Numbered from the stretch's first letter, positions 9,666 to 19,824 are shown. The stretch: 64,000 bases of DNA from Nemertoderma westbladi (GCA_032718475.1 JAUCBJ010008400.1:20032-84031), one strand, 5' to 3'. Notes: generated by a model from the letters alone, not told the origin. Made by a program: numbers and translations.

Positions 9666-11699
9666 ATGAGTAGAGGAGGAGAAACTACACCGCCGCGGAC
9701 CCCGGACGACGATCTAACGATCCGCGAGGCCACGGCGAGACGATACGAACCCACGACGCCGGTCGATGCTACGCCGACCACGTCGACGCAGGTTGACGCC
9801 ACGTCGACAACGAGCAACCCGACGAACCAAGATGTGGGGGGTCGTCTACAACCGGAGAGCGAGTCGAGGGAAGGAGACGAGAAGGGAGGAGAAGAGAAAG
9901 ACGAGTCGACGCGGAGCGAGGGTCGACATACCGATGTCACCGGCCAGCCACAGGCCGAGGACGACGAACGGTCCACCGGAACGGCGACGGTGGGGCCGTC
10001 GGTACGACGTCGGACCCGGAGAGACGGAAGAGAGGTCGGCGACGAGGACGTCGGGGTTTCTGATCGACTTCGACGGGCCTACCTCCCGACCCGGGAGCAA
10101 CTGAGAGAGGCCAAGGAGGGGGCGAAGGTAGACGAGGTGAGACTGAGGAGACGACTAGGTGAGTCGAACAGATACTTTGATCACCTAGTGTGTTTTGGGC
10201 AGAGAGAACTAGCCGAGGAGAGGGCGAGGGGAGTTGTCAACGAACTGATTGAACTATGGGAATGTGGGGGTATGGAACCTAGCGTAGTGTACGTAGGGCC
10301 GTACTTAGTCGATGCCCGGGGAGTGAAAGTAAGAGTTAGAAGACCTGGGGAGGGCGAATCCGAGGTTAATTCCGAGGATTCGGTCTCGTCGGTCGGAGGA
10401 AGTTCCGGGAAGCGGGGGAAAGTTAGTGGGACGGAGGGGCGACGGGAGTCCGTCGCAACCGATAAGTCTGCTACATCCTCCGTAAAAGAAAGACGGGTGC
10501 GACAGAGTGAACGCATAGAGTATAAATTAGAAACGGCTGCGAGTAAGCAGGAATGGTTAGAGTGGCAATTGAGAGAGGAAACCGCATTCTCAGAGAAGGC
10601 AGGAGAGTTGGAGAGGGAGTATAGAGAGAAAGCCGAGAAGTTTAGAGAGAGAGCCAAGGAGTGTAGAGAGCGAGAGATGGGAGTAGAGAGCGAGCCGGCG
10701 AGGCGGCTTGAGATGATTGCTAGAGAGGCAGAGTTGGCCGGGCAGAATACGCGAGAGTGGGGGATAGAGGGTGAGTGCAGGCGGGATGATTTGCATGCCG
10801 TGCTAGGGAGGCTTGCGCAATATCAAGCCAAACTGAATCAGCGCCGACTAGAACTGGCGCGGTTGGAACTGTCAGAGAGTGAGACCCCACTTACAGACAC
10901 CGGGCGAGAGAACCAGAACTGGTGTAGCCGTACGGGCGGGGGGGGTAGTAGTAGTACGTTAGAGACAGTTAATGTTAATAGTACCGTAGTAGATAACCCT
11001 AATCCCTTTATTACAGGAAATAATATTTTACCGGGTAGTAGTAATTTAAATTTAAATACAAATATTCTAAACAATAATTTCAATTCAAACCCGCAAAATA
11101 ATTCGAATAATAATTTAAGTTTAGAGAATAGTAGTGACCTAAGTAATTTAAATAATTTAAATAATAATCCCGTTTCAAATTCTAATAATTTAATTGATTT
11201 AACAAATAATATTGGGAATGGTGCTATTAATATGAGCGTGTCGGACGTACATAACCCGGCAGACGGTGGCCTGGTAGGCCACGTAGTTAGTAGGCAGGAA
11301 GTGGCAGGGTTGAGCCAACCCGACGGCGGCCTGGTAGGCCACGTAGTTGGTAGGCAGGAGGTAGCGGGGTTGAGCCAACCCAAGGTGGGCCTGATGGGCC
11401 ACGCAGTAGTAGAGAGAGAGGCGGGGGTGAATAGACCCAGCCGTAGTAGAGACAGTGCGTCGACTAGAGAGGGGTGTAGAGACGAAGTAAGAGATAGTGA
11501 AGTTAGATGTGGCGAGTGGGGGGGGGGGGCTACGGGCGCCCCACCACATAAGATTAGTGGCGAGAGAGGGGGGGCAGAGAAAGCCCCACAAGAGGGGTGT
11601 AGAGGTGTAGTAGGAGGTAGTGAAGTTAGAAGTAGCGGGTGGGGGGGGGGGCTACAGGAGCCCCACCACGAAAGATTAGTGGCGAGAGAAGTGGGGTAG
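9666..11699 (+). CDS. Gag-like structural protein, ORF1 of the non-autonomous LTR element
   Basis: 677 residues from an ATG 51 bases after the LTR. Residues 1-130 are low-complexity and charged (Thr/Pro/Arg/Glu). Residues about 280-390 form a long Glu/Arg/Lys coiled coil (ELEREYREKAEKFRERAKEC region). Then comes an Asn/Leu-rich tract encoded by AT-rich DNA (about 430-520), and finally a repeated segment (GGLVGHVVxRQEVAGLSQP, twice). The frame ends in the G-run repeats at 11500-11840, where runs of 9-12 G make frame slippage likely. It may originally have joined the 12374 ORF into one long Gag. No capsid homology is obvious. Confidence 0.65.
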   Translation: MSRGGETTPPRTPDDDLTIREATARRYEPTTPVDATPTTSTQVDATSTTSNPTNQDVGGRLQPESESREGDEKGGEEKDESTRSEGRHTDVTGQPQAEDDERSTGTATVGPSVRRRTRRDGREVGDEDVGVSDRLRRAYLPTREQLREAKEGAKVDEVRLRRRLGESNRYFDHLVCFGQRELAEERARGVVNELIELWECGGMEPSVVYVGPYLVDARGVKVRVRRPGEGESEVNSEDSVSSVGGSSGKRGKVSGTEGRRESVATDKSATSSVKERRVRQSERIEYKLETAASKQEWLEWQLREETAFSEKAGELEREYREKAEKFRERAKECREREMGVESEPARRLEMIAREAELAGQNTREWGIEGECRRDDLHAVLGRLAQYQAKLNQRRLELARLELSESETPLTDTGRENQNWCSRTGGGGSSSTLETVNVNSTVVDNPNPFITGNNILPGSSNLNLNTNILNNNFNSNPQNNSNNNLSLENSSDLSNLNNLNNNPVSNSNNLIDLTNNIGNGAINMSVSDVHNPADGGLVGHVVSRQEVAGLSQPDGGLVGHVVGRQEVAGLSQPKVGLMGHAVVEREAGVNRPSRSRDSASTREGCRDEVRDSEVRCGEWGGGATGAPPHKISGERGGAEKAPQEGCRGVVGGSEVRSSGWGGGLQEPHHERLVAREVG

Positions 11700-11840
11700 G
11701 GAATGTCCGACAAGAGGGACGCAGAAGTATAGTAAGAGATAGTGAAGTTAGAAGTGGCGGGTGGGGGGGGGCTACGGGCACCCCACCGCGAGAGATTAGT
11801 AGAGAGAGAGGGGGGGCAGAGAGTGTCCCACAGCCGTCAG
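11500..11840 (+). repeat. Three G-run repeats at the end of ORF1
   Basis: Units of about 120 bp, each with a run of 9-12 G followed by CTACGGG or CTACAGG, then CCCC and GCGAGAGATTAGT-like sequence. The G run and following CCCC can pair. Run length differs between units, which changes the reading frame. Confidence 0.75.
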
Positions 11841-12373
11841 CGGATAATGCGCGGGCCGAATCAGGTAAACCGCAACACCCGGCGACGGAGAGTAATAGGG
11901 GGATTGCGAGTATGCCCAGCGGCGTGCGATCGAGCAGAGAGAGGCAGGTTGACGTCGCGAGAGGGCAGGCGAAGCGTCGAGCCCGATCAGAAGAGGGAAG
12001 AAGAACAGTGGAGTTTAACCGGGAGGTCGACGAGAGACCTCACGAGCCGGAATACTACACATAAAAGAGAAGAAGAGAAGATAGTAGAAGAAGTGTCGCC
12101 ACGAACGATAGCAGTGCGAGGACGGATAACGGACCGTCGACAGTAGAGATGGAGTCAGGGAGCCAGTGGGGTCGAACTTCGGGAGATTGCCGTCGCCCCG
12201 GAGAAACGCACCGCACGCCAAGAGAGGGGTACAAGACGTACCAATACAGAGTCGAGAACAGGAGAGGGGATCGGAGAGAAGCTTCCTGACGGGATATAGC
12301 TGCCGATCGAGAGTGCAGTAGTCGCGGGGAGATTCGAGATTCGCGAAGAATAAACTTCGGTTCGGAAGGGCAC

Positions 12374-13525
12374 ATGCAGACTGCAGGACATACTGTAGGC
12401 CTTACTGCACATACTATTATAGGCCATGCTGGGAGAGATAGAGTAGGCGATGGGGTAGCGCGAACGACGGGATTAAACCCGGAAGTCGCGGAGTACATAC
12501 CGGTAGGTAGGCGAGAGGTAGGTAGGCCTATATCGGTACAGCAGCATGACTATAATACACAGGGACATAACATATATCCAGGGGAGGGGGGAGTTATTGG
12601 AGATAGACGTATGGGCCCCAATGTATCAACATCAACCCCAGTACCAAACATACCGGCTGGGGGGGGACAGGGTGACATTCCCCCATCACAATATCGACAA
12701 TATACCCCGATAGGAGCAAGAATATCGAACTCCCTGGACGAGAGCAGGTCGTGTGGACAGTCACCACCACACGCGGCCATACAGGGGACTACCAGTCCAC
12801 AGTTAGTTGGTAGCAGGACCACACCGTGGCAGGGACAGAAAGAAAATAACACCAAAAATAAACACAATCCCAATATACCCAGTAGGCCGAGTCTAGACAA
12901 TCGAAACACTAAATCGGTACATATAAACCTAAGCGCGATACGTGAAGGACTATACAGGAAACGCTATAATCCAGGATTCCAATGTCAATTACATCGGGAC
13001 GGAACCCATAAGACCAGGAGTTGCAAATACTGGCAAGCGTTGCCCAAACGAGATCGTGTAGCCTACACAGACGCAAACGGACTATGTCATCGATGTGTGG
13101 TAAAAGGACACAGATCCGGAGAGTGTTGGAAAGGGAGAGGATATGAAAGGACTAAACCAGGGGCAGAGAAGCCCATTAGCAAACATAAGGGAGTCGGGAA
13201 AGTAGAAGGAGGCGTGTCGCACACACACGCAGGACGGACACAGTGCGAGGGGGCATTGCACGGGCAAACGCCATGTGTACCAAGGAACGAGCGGGGGTCG
13301 TCGAGGCCTTTAATGCCAGCGCACATACGAAGGGGGAGGCCAGCAAAGGTAGCACCGAAGAGAGTGTGGCGAAGAGTTAGAGGACGTACAGGAGGGCAGC
13401 AGGAGAATGCCTACTGGAAGAAGGGGCACCTGAGAGTTTTTAGTCGTCCAAAGTTTTGGACTGAGGGGGGTGGGAATGAGGGCGAGACGCCCTTCCCACG
13501 CACAAAATATAAAATAATTATTTAA
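12374..13525 (+). CDS. Gag-like protein with Cys/His knuckles, ORF2 of the LTR element
   Basis: 383 residues. The N-terminal 180 residues are Pro/Gly/Thr/Gln-rich and probably unstructured. A Cys/His module follows: QCQLHRDGTHKTRSC, then GLCHRCVVKGHRSGEC, whose second half fits C-x2-C-x4-H-x4-C. The tail is basic (Arg/Lys/Gly). The ORF looks like the nucleocapsid end of a Gag. The first ATG is given as start, but the protein may continue from ORF1 through frameshifts in 11700-12370. No aspartic protease motif (D[ST]G) follows. Confidence 0.6.
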   Translation: MQTAGHTVGLTAHTIIGHAGRDRVGDGVARTTGLNPEVAEYIPVGRREVGRPISVQQHDYNTQGHNIYPGEGGVIGDRRMGPNVSTSTPVPNIPAGGGQGDIPPSQYRQYTPIGARISNSLDESRSCGQSPPHAAIQGTTSPQLVGSRTTPWQGQKENNTKNKHNPNIPSRPSLDNRNTKSVHINLSAIREGLYRKRYNPGFQCQLHRDGTHKTRSCKYWQALPKRDRVAYTDANGLCHRCVVKGHRSGECWKGRGYERTKPGAEKPISKHKGVGKVEGGVSHTHAGRTQCEGALHGQTPCVPRNERGSSRPLMPAHIRRGRPAKVAPKRVWRRVRGRTGGQQENAYWKKGHLRVFSRPKFWTEGGGNEGETPFPRTKYKIII

Positions 13526-13544
13526 TTAAAATAAGAAAATAATT

Positions 13545-14060
13545 AAATAATAGAGTAGGTAGAAGTTAGGTAGTAAGAGTTAGTTAGTTAGAGGGTAAGT
13601 AGTACCGTTAGTAGAGAGAGTTAGAGAAGTTAGTTAGAGGGTACGTAGTACCGTTAGTTAAGAGTGTTAGAGGTATAGTTAGTAAGAGGGTACGTAGTAC
13701 CGTCAGTTAGTGGAGTTGGAGTAGTGAGAGGGTACGTAAGTACCATTAGAGAGTAGGAGTTAGAGGGTACGTAAGTACCGATTAGAGAGTAAGAGTTAGA
13801 GGGTACGCAGTACCGTTAGAGAGTTAGTAAGAGTAAGAGGGTACGTTGTACCGCTAACTAGTAGAGAGAGCTAGAGTAGTAAGAGGGTACGTAGTACCGC
13901 TAGCTAGTAGAGAGAGCTAGAGTAGTAAGAGGGTACGTTGTACCGCTAGCTAGTAGAGAGAGTTAGGAGTAGTAAGAGGGTACGTAGTACCGTTAGTTAG
14001 GGGTGTTAGTAGTAGCAGTAGCGGGTTGTGGGCATCATAAGCGCCACGTAGTTAGAGTTA
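13545..14060. repeat. Tandem array of GGTAC...GTACC hairpin units
   Basis: About eleven units of AGAGGGTACGTAGTACCGTTAG type separated by GTTAGAG spacers. The loop varies (GTA, GTAA, GCA, GTT) while both arms stay GGTAC and GTACC. Confidence 0.85.
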
Positions 14061-14129
14061 GTAGGGAATGCGCTGAACTTAGTGGGGCACGGGCGTGATG
14101 ATGTGTTTGATGTAAGAGCAGGGTATGTT

Positions 14130-14345
14130 AATTAGGGTGGGTGCCGGGCACAAGAGGTGCCGGGCACAAAAAGAGTTAGTAGAGTTAGAAGGTGCCGGGC
14201 ACAAGAGGTGCCGGGCACAAAAAGAGTTAGTAAGAGTTAGTAGTAGAGTTAGTTGAGTTAGTAGAGAGTTAGTAGAGTTAGAAGGTGCCGGGCACAAGAG
14301 GTGCCGGGCACAAAAAGAGTTAGTAGAGTTAGAAGAGAGTTAGTA
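14130..14345. repeat. Tandem array of GTGCCGGGCAC units
   Basis: Units with two GTGCCGGGCAC palindromes separated by AAGAG, followed by AAAAAGAGTTAGTAGAGTTAG. Continues the same array with a different hairpin stem. Confidence 0.85.
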
Positions 14346-14439
14346 GAGTTAGTAGTAGTTCACATAATTAACGTACCCACTCTGCCGGCACTCAGAGCGT
14401 CACGTGTAGCCGATGAGACGTAAAGGGGGAGTAGAGGAG

Positions 14440-14930
14440 TAGAGACGGGCACATTGGGTGCCAGGTAGTAGAAGAGTAGAGAGGGCACATAGGGTGCCAG
14501 GTAGTAGAGTTAGAGTGTTAGAGGTAGTAGAGAGGGTACATAGGGTACCAGTGAGTAGAAGAGTAGAGACGGGCACGTAGGGTGCCAGGTAGTAGAGTTA
14601 GAGAGTTAGAGATAGAGTAGAATAGTAGAGACGGGCACATAGGGTGCCAGGTAGTAGAGTTAGAGAGTTAGAGATAGAGTAGAGTAGTAGAGACGGGCAC
14701 ATAGGGTGCCAGGTAGTAGAGTTAGAGAGTTAGAGATAGAGTAGAGTAGTAGAGACAGGCACATAGGGTGCCAGGTAGTAAGTTAGAGAGGTAGTAGTGT
14801 AGTAGAGAGGGCACATAGGGTGCCAGGTAGTAGAGTAGAGCAGAGGGGGCACATAGGGTGCCAGGTAGTAGAGCTAGAGAGGTAGTTGAGTAGTAGAAGG
14901 GCACATAGGGTGCCAGATAGTAGAGTGGTT
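14440..14930. repeat. Tandem array of GGCAC...GTGCC hairpin units
   Basis: About eleven units containing GGGCACATAGGGTGCCAGGTAG. One unit (14535-14549) instead reads GGTACATAGGGTACC: both arms have changed together. Confidence 0.85.
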
Positions 14931-15240
14931 GTGGGCACCGCAAGCGCCACGTAGTTAGAAGAGTGGAGTAGAGTTAGTAGAGCTAGTTAGTAGAGTTAGC
15001 AGAGCTAGTGGAGTAGAGTTAGTAGAGCTAGTTAGCGGAGTTGGTAGACTCGGAGGAGTCAAGTAGAGCTAGTAGAAGTAGAAAGTTAGTAGGAGTTAGT
15101 TAGACTTAGTAGAGAGTTAGAGTCAGTAGAAAGTTAGAGGCTCTCAGTTAGAGCTAGAAGTAGTAAGAGTTAGTAGTTAGCAGAGTTAGTTAGATAGTTA
15201 GAGTTAGTAAGCAGTAGGTAGATAGTATGATAGCACAGGG
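14930..15240. repeat. GTTAGTAGAGCTAG simple repeat region
   Basis: Degenerate GTTAG/AGCTAG repeats without clear hairpins. It opens with GTGGGCACCGCAAGCGCCAC, a copy of GTGGGCATCATAAGCGCCAC at about 14027. Confidence 0.7.
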
Positions 15241-15631
15241 GTAGCATTAGAGATTAAAGCCTTAGGGAGTGACAGAGAGTAGAGAGTAATAGTGCGGAGC
15301 GGAGTGCGAAGAGAGCGTGGGCGCAATTCAAGTGTGGGGGAGGAGAAGTGAGAGGAAGAGTGTGGGACGAGGAGGTCCGGGGGTATGTGAGAGTTGGAGT
15401 AGAATGGTGAGAGTGTTGGGGAAACAAAAATTGTGTGAGAGAAGCGCACGATCGGCCCGACACGAGACGCCAGAGGGTAGTGACATCATACCCATAGGGA
15501 GCGGCCTGGAAAGCCGACTCCGAAAAAAAATATACCCACCCCACACCCGATAATAGATCGGGATCCAACGGAATTGTAGCGCACTTGAGTTGGATGCTAT
15601 CTTCTCACCGGGAAGATAGCATGGGGGGGAG
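15241..15631 (+). other. Internal 3' region, conserved hairpin and polypurine tract
   Basis: Contains a perfect hairpin GCTATCTTC-TCACCGG-GAAGATAGC (15596-15620) followed by the purine run ATGGGGGGGAG directly before the 3' LTR. This is the expected plus-strand primer site. The same hairpin with one loop change is at 16839-16863 in the older element. Confidence 0.75.
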
Positions 15632-16178
15632 TGTTAGCTTATCCAATTCCGCTAACACAAACCCATAGAGTGAGCCATAAAGCAATGTTGGGAGCACGAG
15701 GTTGATTACCAATCAACCTCGTGTCAGCCCAGTAAACGGGGACAATAGGCCCCAAAGGAGACACACACAATAGGGGTCAGGGGCCAAACCCCTAACCGAG
15801 AGAGAACACAGGGAGTGAAGGGAAACACTCCAAAGGGTGCCAACAGGGGTATCAACCAATCAGAGGGGGGAAAGGCATCGATTGAGTAGCAATAAGGCCA
15901 ACGTGCAATATATTACAGGTCGTGCTATCCATTCACTTCAGTTATCTCAGTCTGTCACTACAGTCACGGTAGTACGGTGACAATTTAGACCATCACCGCC
16001 GTCACCAATCACATATCATTCAGTATACCGGTTAACTGTGCTATCTACTATCACTCTGTATTATATATATATCAGTCCATAATAACGACACTGGAACAAC
16101 AACTCTTTTCATTCACACGGCGGGGACGCGTACATAAGCGACACCGGATAAACCGGGATCCTCTCGGATCCCGTCACA
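15632..16178 (+). repeat. 3' LTR
   Basis: 547 bp, same hairpins as the 5' LTR. Differences seen by eye include ATTACAGG for ATTACCGG and CAATGTTGG for CAATATTGG. Followed by the TSD CACTT at 16179-16183. Confidence 0.93.
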
Positions 16179-16183
16179 CACTT
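16179..16183. repeat. Target site duplication CACTT, right copy
   Basis: Matches 9064-9068. Confidence 0.9.
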
Positions 16184-17100
16184 TAGGATTTTAGAACTGG
16201 TTACGAGCGGTGTTAATGTGCCTGGAAGGCACCGCACGAATATATAAGTACAAATAACTCATAAGTGCAATTAATATAAGTGCAATTAATATGTACGTAT
16301 GTAATAAATCAATGCTATATTTAGGCCCAAGGAAACACACTATATGTAGAATAGTCAGATAGAACCTTTTCCAATTAGCTATTGGGACCAGGGACTAATT
16401 GACTGAAACAGGAGGATGGGACAATGACGGATCTCACTGACATGGTGCACACATGCGTGAGGGCCGATAGGAGCATATGGAGAGTGAGAGCAAAAGGGGG
16501 TCGAGTATGAGAAGCGTGGGGAGAAGGTGCTAGGATTTGGGAGAAAGTAAGGAGTGCAAGGTCCAAGTGTGGAGAGCGAGCATAGAGGAGGACAAGTCCT
16601 ATGGGACTAGTGAGAGAGGAGAACGGACAATAGAGTCCGAGATAAAATTGTGTAAGGAAAGTCTAAAGAAGGGACGCCATATGCCTTGGTACAGCTTAGC
16701 TCGCAGATGTACCAAGGATAGGTAGTGAAAACAGACCCAGGGGGGCCAGCCTGGAAAGCTGGTCCCGAGAATAATATTCCACCCCACATCCAATACTAGA
16801 TTGGATTCCAGCGGAATTGGAGCGCACTAAAGGTTGATGCTATCTTCTCACCAGGAAGATAGCATGGGGGGAGAGTGTTAGCAGATCCTATTTGCTACAC
16901 CACCCAGCAGAAAATGGGGAAAGTGGCTTTTTACCAATTATAGTTGGCTAGGCGACATTACCAATATAATGTCACCTAACAAATAACGAAGGCAATATAC
17001 ATTGCCAGCCACAAGGAAAGATGAGAGGCTAAAAGCCATCTTGGGGGGGGGGGGGGGAGATAGCTAGCACGTGCACACAGAGTTAGGGATTGCTAGGGAG
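16184..17100 (+). mobile_element. Older LTR element, right part with start of its 3' LTR
   Basis: Non-coding, purine-rich internal sequence, then the hairpin GCTATCTTC-TCACCAG-GAAGATAGC (16839-16863), the purine run ATGGGGGGAGAG and an LTR starting TGTTAGCAG at 16876. That LTR has its own start hairpin (TAGCA with TGCTA) and a GACATTA/TAATGTC hairpin. The layout equals the young element, but most of the sequence differs. The LTR end is not clear; a 15-base G run lies near 17045. Confidence 0.65.
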
Positions 17101-17204
17101 GAAGGACAGAGTAGCCAATGGCGGGACAGATTACCATCTGATTGAGGATATGTGTTAGTAATATAACCATTGTCTTTATTACCTGTCGTTTAGTTGGTTT
17201 GTAC

Positions 17205-17313
17205 TCATGGCGAAAACAATATCCTGCAAAGAGGATGCGGCTTTATTCAAGTGTCAAGCTTGGGGGAACCAATGAGACACCTCCAATTTTATATAATGTC
17301 TGGTTGGAGATAT
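17205..17313 (-). mobile_element. Short LINE 3' fragment
   Basis: About 110 bp matching the C-terminal LINE coding at 20055-20160 (GTGTCAAGCTTGGGGGAACC is shared). Isolated piece. Confidence 0.75.
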
Positions 17314-17674
17314 TAATAAGTTTAATTCGGAGTATAAAATATAATTGTCAAGCAGTATATTAGGTACTATATATTATACAATTCGAATCGGTACGGCAGT
17401 ACGGTAGGGCCTAGGCAAAAGAAATATATTTCAACTGCAGATCGCAGCCGTTATCAATCACTGAATCAGATAATGAATTGGTAACCGGTAGTGGTACATC
17501 TGTTGCTTAAATATAAATTCTTATACAGTATGAGATAGTAGTGAATATTGCACAAAACGAACTTACTACAGTACAAATTATTACTATTACACCAAATAAA
17601 CACATAAATGAAATTACCTAACTACAGTATAATCACAACTATATAGCACACAACATAATATAATCTACAACCAA
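17314..17674. other. No gene seen
   Basis: AT-rich sequence between the LINE fragment and the C tract; no recognisable feature. Confidence 0.35.
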
Positions 17675-17713
17675 CCCCCCCCCCCCCCCCCCCCCCCCCC
17701 CACACACACACAC
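17675..17713. repeat. C homopolymer followed by (CA)n
   Basis: About 26 consecutive C, then CACACACACACACC, just beyond the 3' end of the Penelope-like ORF. Confidence 0.95.
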
Positions 17714-17731
17714 CATTTTTTTTTCACATCG

Positions 17732-18769
17732 TCAATCATTAAATTGGATTTTATTAATTTTTCCTGCGCTAAAGTTATCAACCTCAACTGAAACCCGTTT
17801 GTTTATTGCTTGATGTCCTAACTTCTTTATATGTAAACTCTCGAGAACTAAACGGGAGTACAACCTACTTTCTCGTCCTATTACTTTGGCCTTATGGAAT
17901 AACGGGACATGGTTCTCCTCTACTAAATGTGCCGCTAACTCTGTAGCTTTTACTCTCTCGTGTCTTAAGTCGCCATCATGAGCTACTAATCTTACATCTA
18001 ATGCGTATTTACTTTGTCCTACGTATACTTTATCGCACTCACATGGGATGGCGTAAACAATTCCCCTGGGACTACTCTCAGGCTTGTGACCATTCTGTAT
18101 GTATGATGCCAGGCTACGGCCCATTCTTGAGAAAGTTCCAATATTATATTTCCTATACAACCGTTCCAAACTCTCCGTGACATTTTGTACATATGGCAAT
18201 GCTATGTTAATTTCAGGTTTTTCCCGTGGTTGTTTGGATATTGGATTTTTAATTGCATTATTTATTTTCCTTTGTGTATTGTATATGATACGTGTCGGAT
18301 ACCCGTTGCATTTTAGTGTATTGGCTAGGATATTTTGGGTTTTAATTCTATTAGATTCTGTGGAACATAGTCTATTAGATCGATAATATAGGCCTTTGCA
18401 TACACTTTGTTTAATCCTAGGGTGATGATTTGAATTAAAATTAAGATACCTGTTCGAATGTGTTGGTTTTTGATATACTGTGGTGCTTATCGAACTAGAA
18501 CTACCCGGGTGGATTGTGACCAATGTATCTAAGAAGGGGAGGCAGCCGTCTTCTCGCTGGTGTTCTACAGTGAATTTCACATCGCTATGTAATGAATTTA
18601 GATTATTTAACAGTCGGTCTACCTCATCTTTATTAACTAAACACCATGTGTCATCCACATAGCGTAGCCACACTCTAGGTAAAATCCCCAGCTCAGCAGC
18701 TCTCCTTTCTAGACTGTACACGTTCGTGGGGCCTTCGCGCAGCACGAAGTGAACAAAGCCTTTAGCATA
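17732..18769 (-). CDS. Penelope-like element: RT C-terminal part plus GIY-YIG endonuclease (5' truncated)
   Basis: Open frame to TGA at 17732. The catalytic RYVDDTW box sits near residue 28, then FLDTLVT, the region typical of Penelope RTs (VYQKPTHSNRYLNFNSNHHP), and a C-terminal GIY-YIG endonuclease (GIVYAIPCECDKVYVGQS, near residue 230) with a following Arg and Glu. The N-terminal RT fingers and palm are missing: the frame runs back to the G homopolymer at 18771-18792, which marks the truncation. The part present has no stops, so it is fairly young. Confidence 0.88.
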   Translation of the reverse strand, partial: YAKGFVHFVLREGPTNVYSLERRAAELGILPRVWLRYVDDTWCLVNKDEVDRLLNNLNSLHSDVKFTVEHQREDGCLPFLDTLVTIHPGSSSSISTTVYQKPTHSNRYLNFNSNHHPRIKQSVCKGLYYRSNRLCSTESNRIKTQNILANTLKCNGYPTRIIYNTQRKINNAIKNPISKQPREKPEINIALPYVQNVTESLERLYRKYNIGTFSRMGRSLASYIQNGHKPESSPRGIVYAIPCECDKVYVGQSKYALDVRLVAHDGDLRHERVKATELAAHLVEENHVPLFHKAKVIGRESRLYSRLVLESLHIKKLGHQAINKRVSVEVDNFSAGKINKIQFND

Positions 18770-18770
18770 T

Positions 18771-18792
18771 GGGGGGGGGGGGGGGGGGGGGG
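18771..18792. repeat. G homopolymer (22 bases)
   Basis: Abuts the truncated 5' end of the Penelope-like ORF. A length error is possible in the assembly. Confidence 0.95.
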
Positions 18793-19824
18793 TACCATTA
18801 ACGAGTTGTCTGCCGTTAGTCAGAAGTCTTCAACACAATACTCGTCCTTCTCTTGTGCATCGTTGCGTTCGTTCGTTTTTAACATAACTTGAGATTCTTT
18901 CTAAACTTTTGCCGGACAACATACATACCAAGTTTCGTTTAATTTCATCAAGGAATAACCGAGTTATTAGTGATCAAAAATTTACGACGACGACAGATGA
19001 CGACGACGACAGATAACTCGCCAATGGCACCTATATGATAAGCCTTCGCTCACTTTGTGGCTCGCCCACAGTAGTGCATGTTTCAGTCAATCGATAGTCA
19101 TTGGATGACGGACTGCATAGGCTGAGTGAGGGAGACTTGAACCCCAAAAGTTTTAATCGCTCTAAAGAACAGATAAATAAATTTTTCAATGCCGTTTTAA
19201 CTTTTTCACTTTACATTTATGATTGCTATCATTATGTGAGAGTTTGAGAATTACAACTCTTAAACTTTTTAAATTAAACCAATTATTCGTATTTTTGAAA
19301 AAGCGTCAAGTCTCCCTCAATGGGGGGAGACTTGACACCTAGGGTGGGAGACTTGAACCCCACCTCACATTCTTGTAAATTCGTTCAAAAATGCATAAGA
19401 AGTGTACTAATTACGTGTTCAACATGTCTATTTTCTAGTCGAGCAGCAAAAATTGCAAAAAAATGCGATTATTAATTTGATCAAATTATTTATCCAAAAT
19501 TGTGTACAAATTTAGGTGGTCGTTCACATGGTTCTCCTAACAAGAAATAAATAAATAATAGTTCATTAAAACCGCAATAAAATTTAAAGCGGAAAGGTAC
19601 TTTTTAATAATAAACATCTTGTATAATTTTCAATCCAGGAGCATTTTAATTGTTTTCCTGTAATTCTATTGATGTGTGCCTCTTTCTGACGTAGCGGCAT
19701 CTTGTTTAAGTTGTCAATCACCAAGATAGCAGGCTACCACATTGCAAAGAGGGAAGGAAGAGTTGTTGGTTGGCTTGGCTGGGTTTGGTTTAGTCTAGAG
19801 AGGGGCTACTCCTACTGCATGAAC
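18793..19824. other. Non-coding repeats with a perfect GTCAAGTCTCCC hairpin
   Basis: Contains (ACG)n around 18988-19010 and a 12-bp perfect hairpin, GTCAAGTCTCCC (19305-19316) with GGGAGACTTGAC (19325-19336). Other copies of GGGAGACTTGA lie at about 19130 and 19347, and the complement at about 23078-23103. No gene. Confidence 0.6.

Larger units (their letters stand above)
9069..16178 (+). mobile_element. Non-autonomous LTR retroelement with gag-like genes and hairpin arrays
   Basis: 7110 bp bounded by two 547-bp LTRs (TG...CA) and the TSD CACTT. Between them lie two gag-like ORFs (9666-11699 and 12374-13525) and about 1.7 kb of tandem repeats (13545-15240). There is no protease, reverse transcriptase, RNase H or integrase in any frame. 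It must have been mobilised by enzymes from elsewhere, like LARD-type elements, but it keeps Gag coding. The LTRs differ at very few positions by eye, so it is young. Confidence 0.88.

Noticed and set aside
10838-11713. 291-residue minus-strand ORF opposite the gag-like gene
   Set aside because: Mirror of the plus-strand coding sequence; Pro/Leu/Ser-rich with no domain.
12550-13326. Cys/Pro-rich minus-strand ORFs
   Set aside because: Antisense of the knuckle-bearing ORF; no start context or domain.
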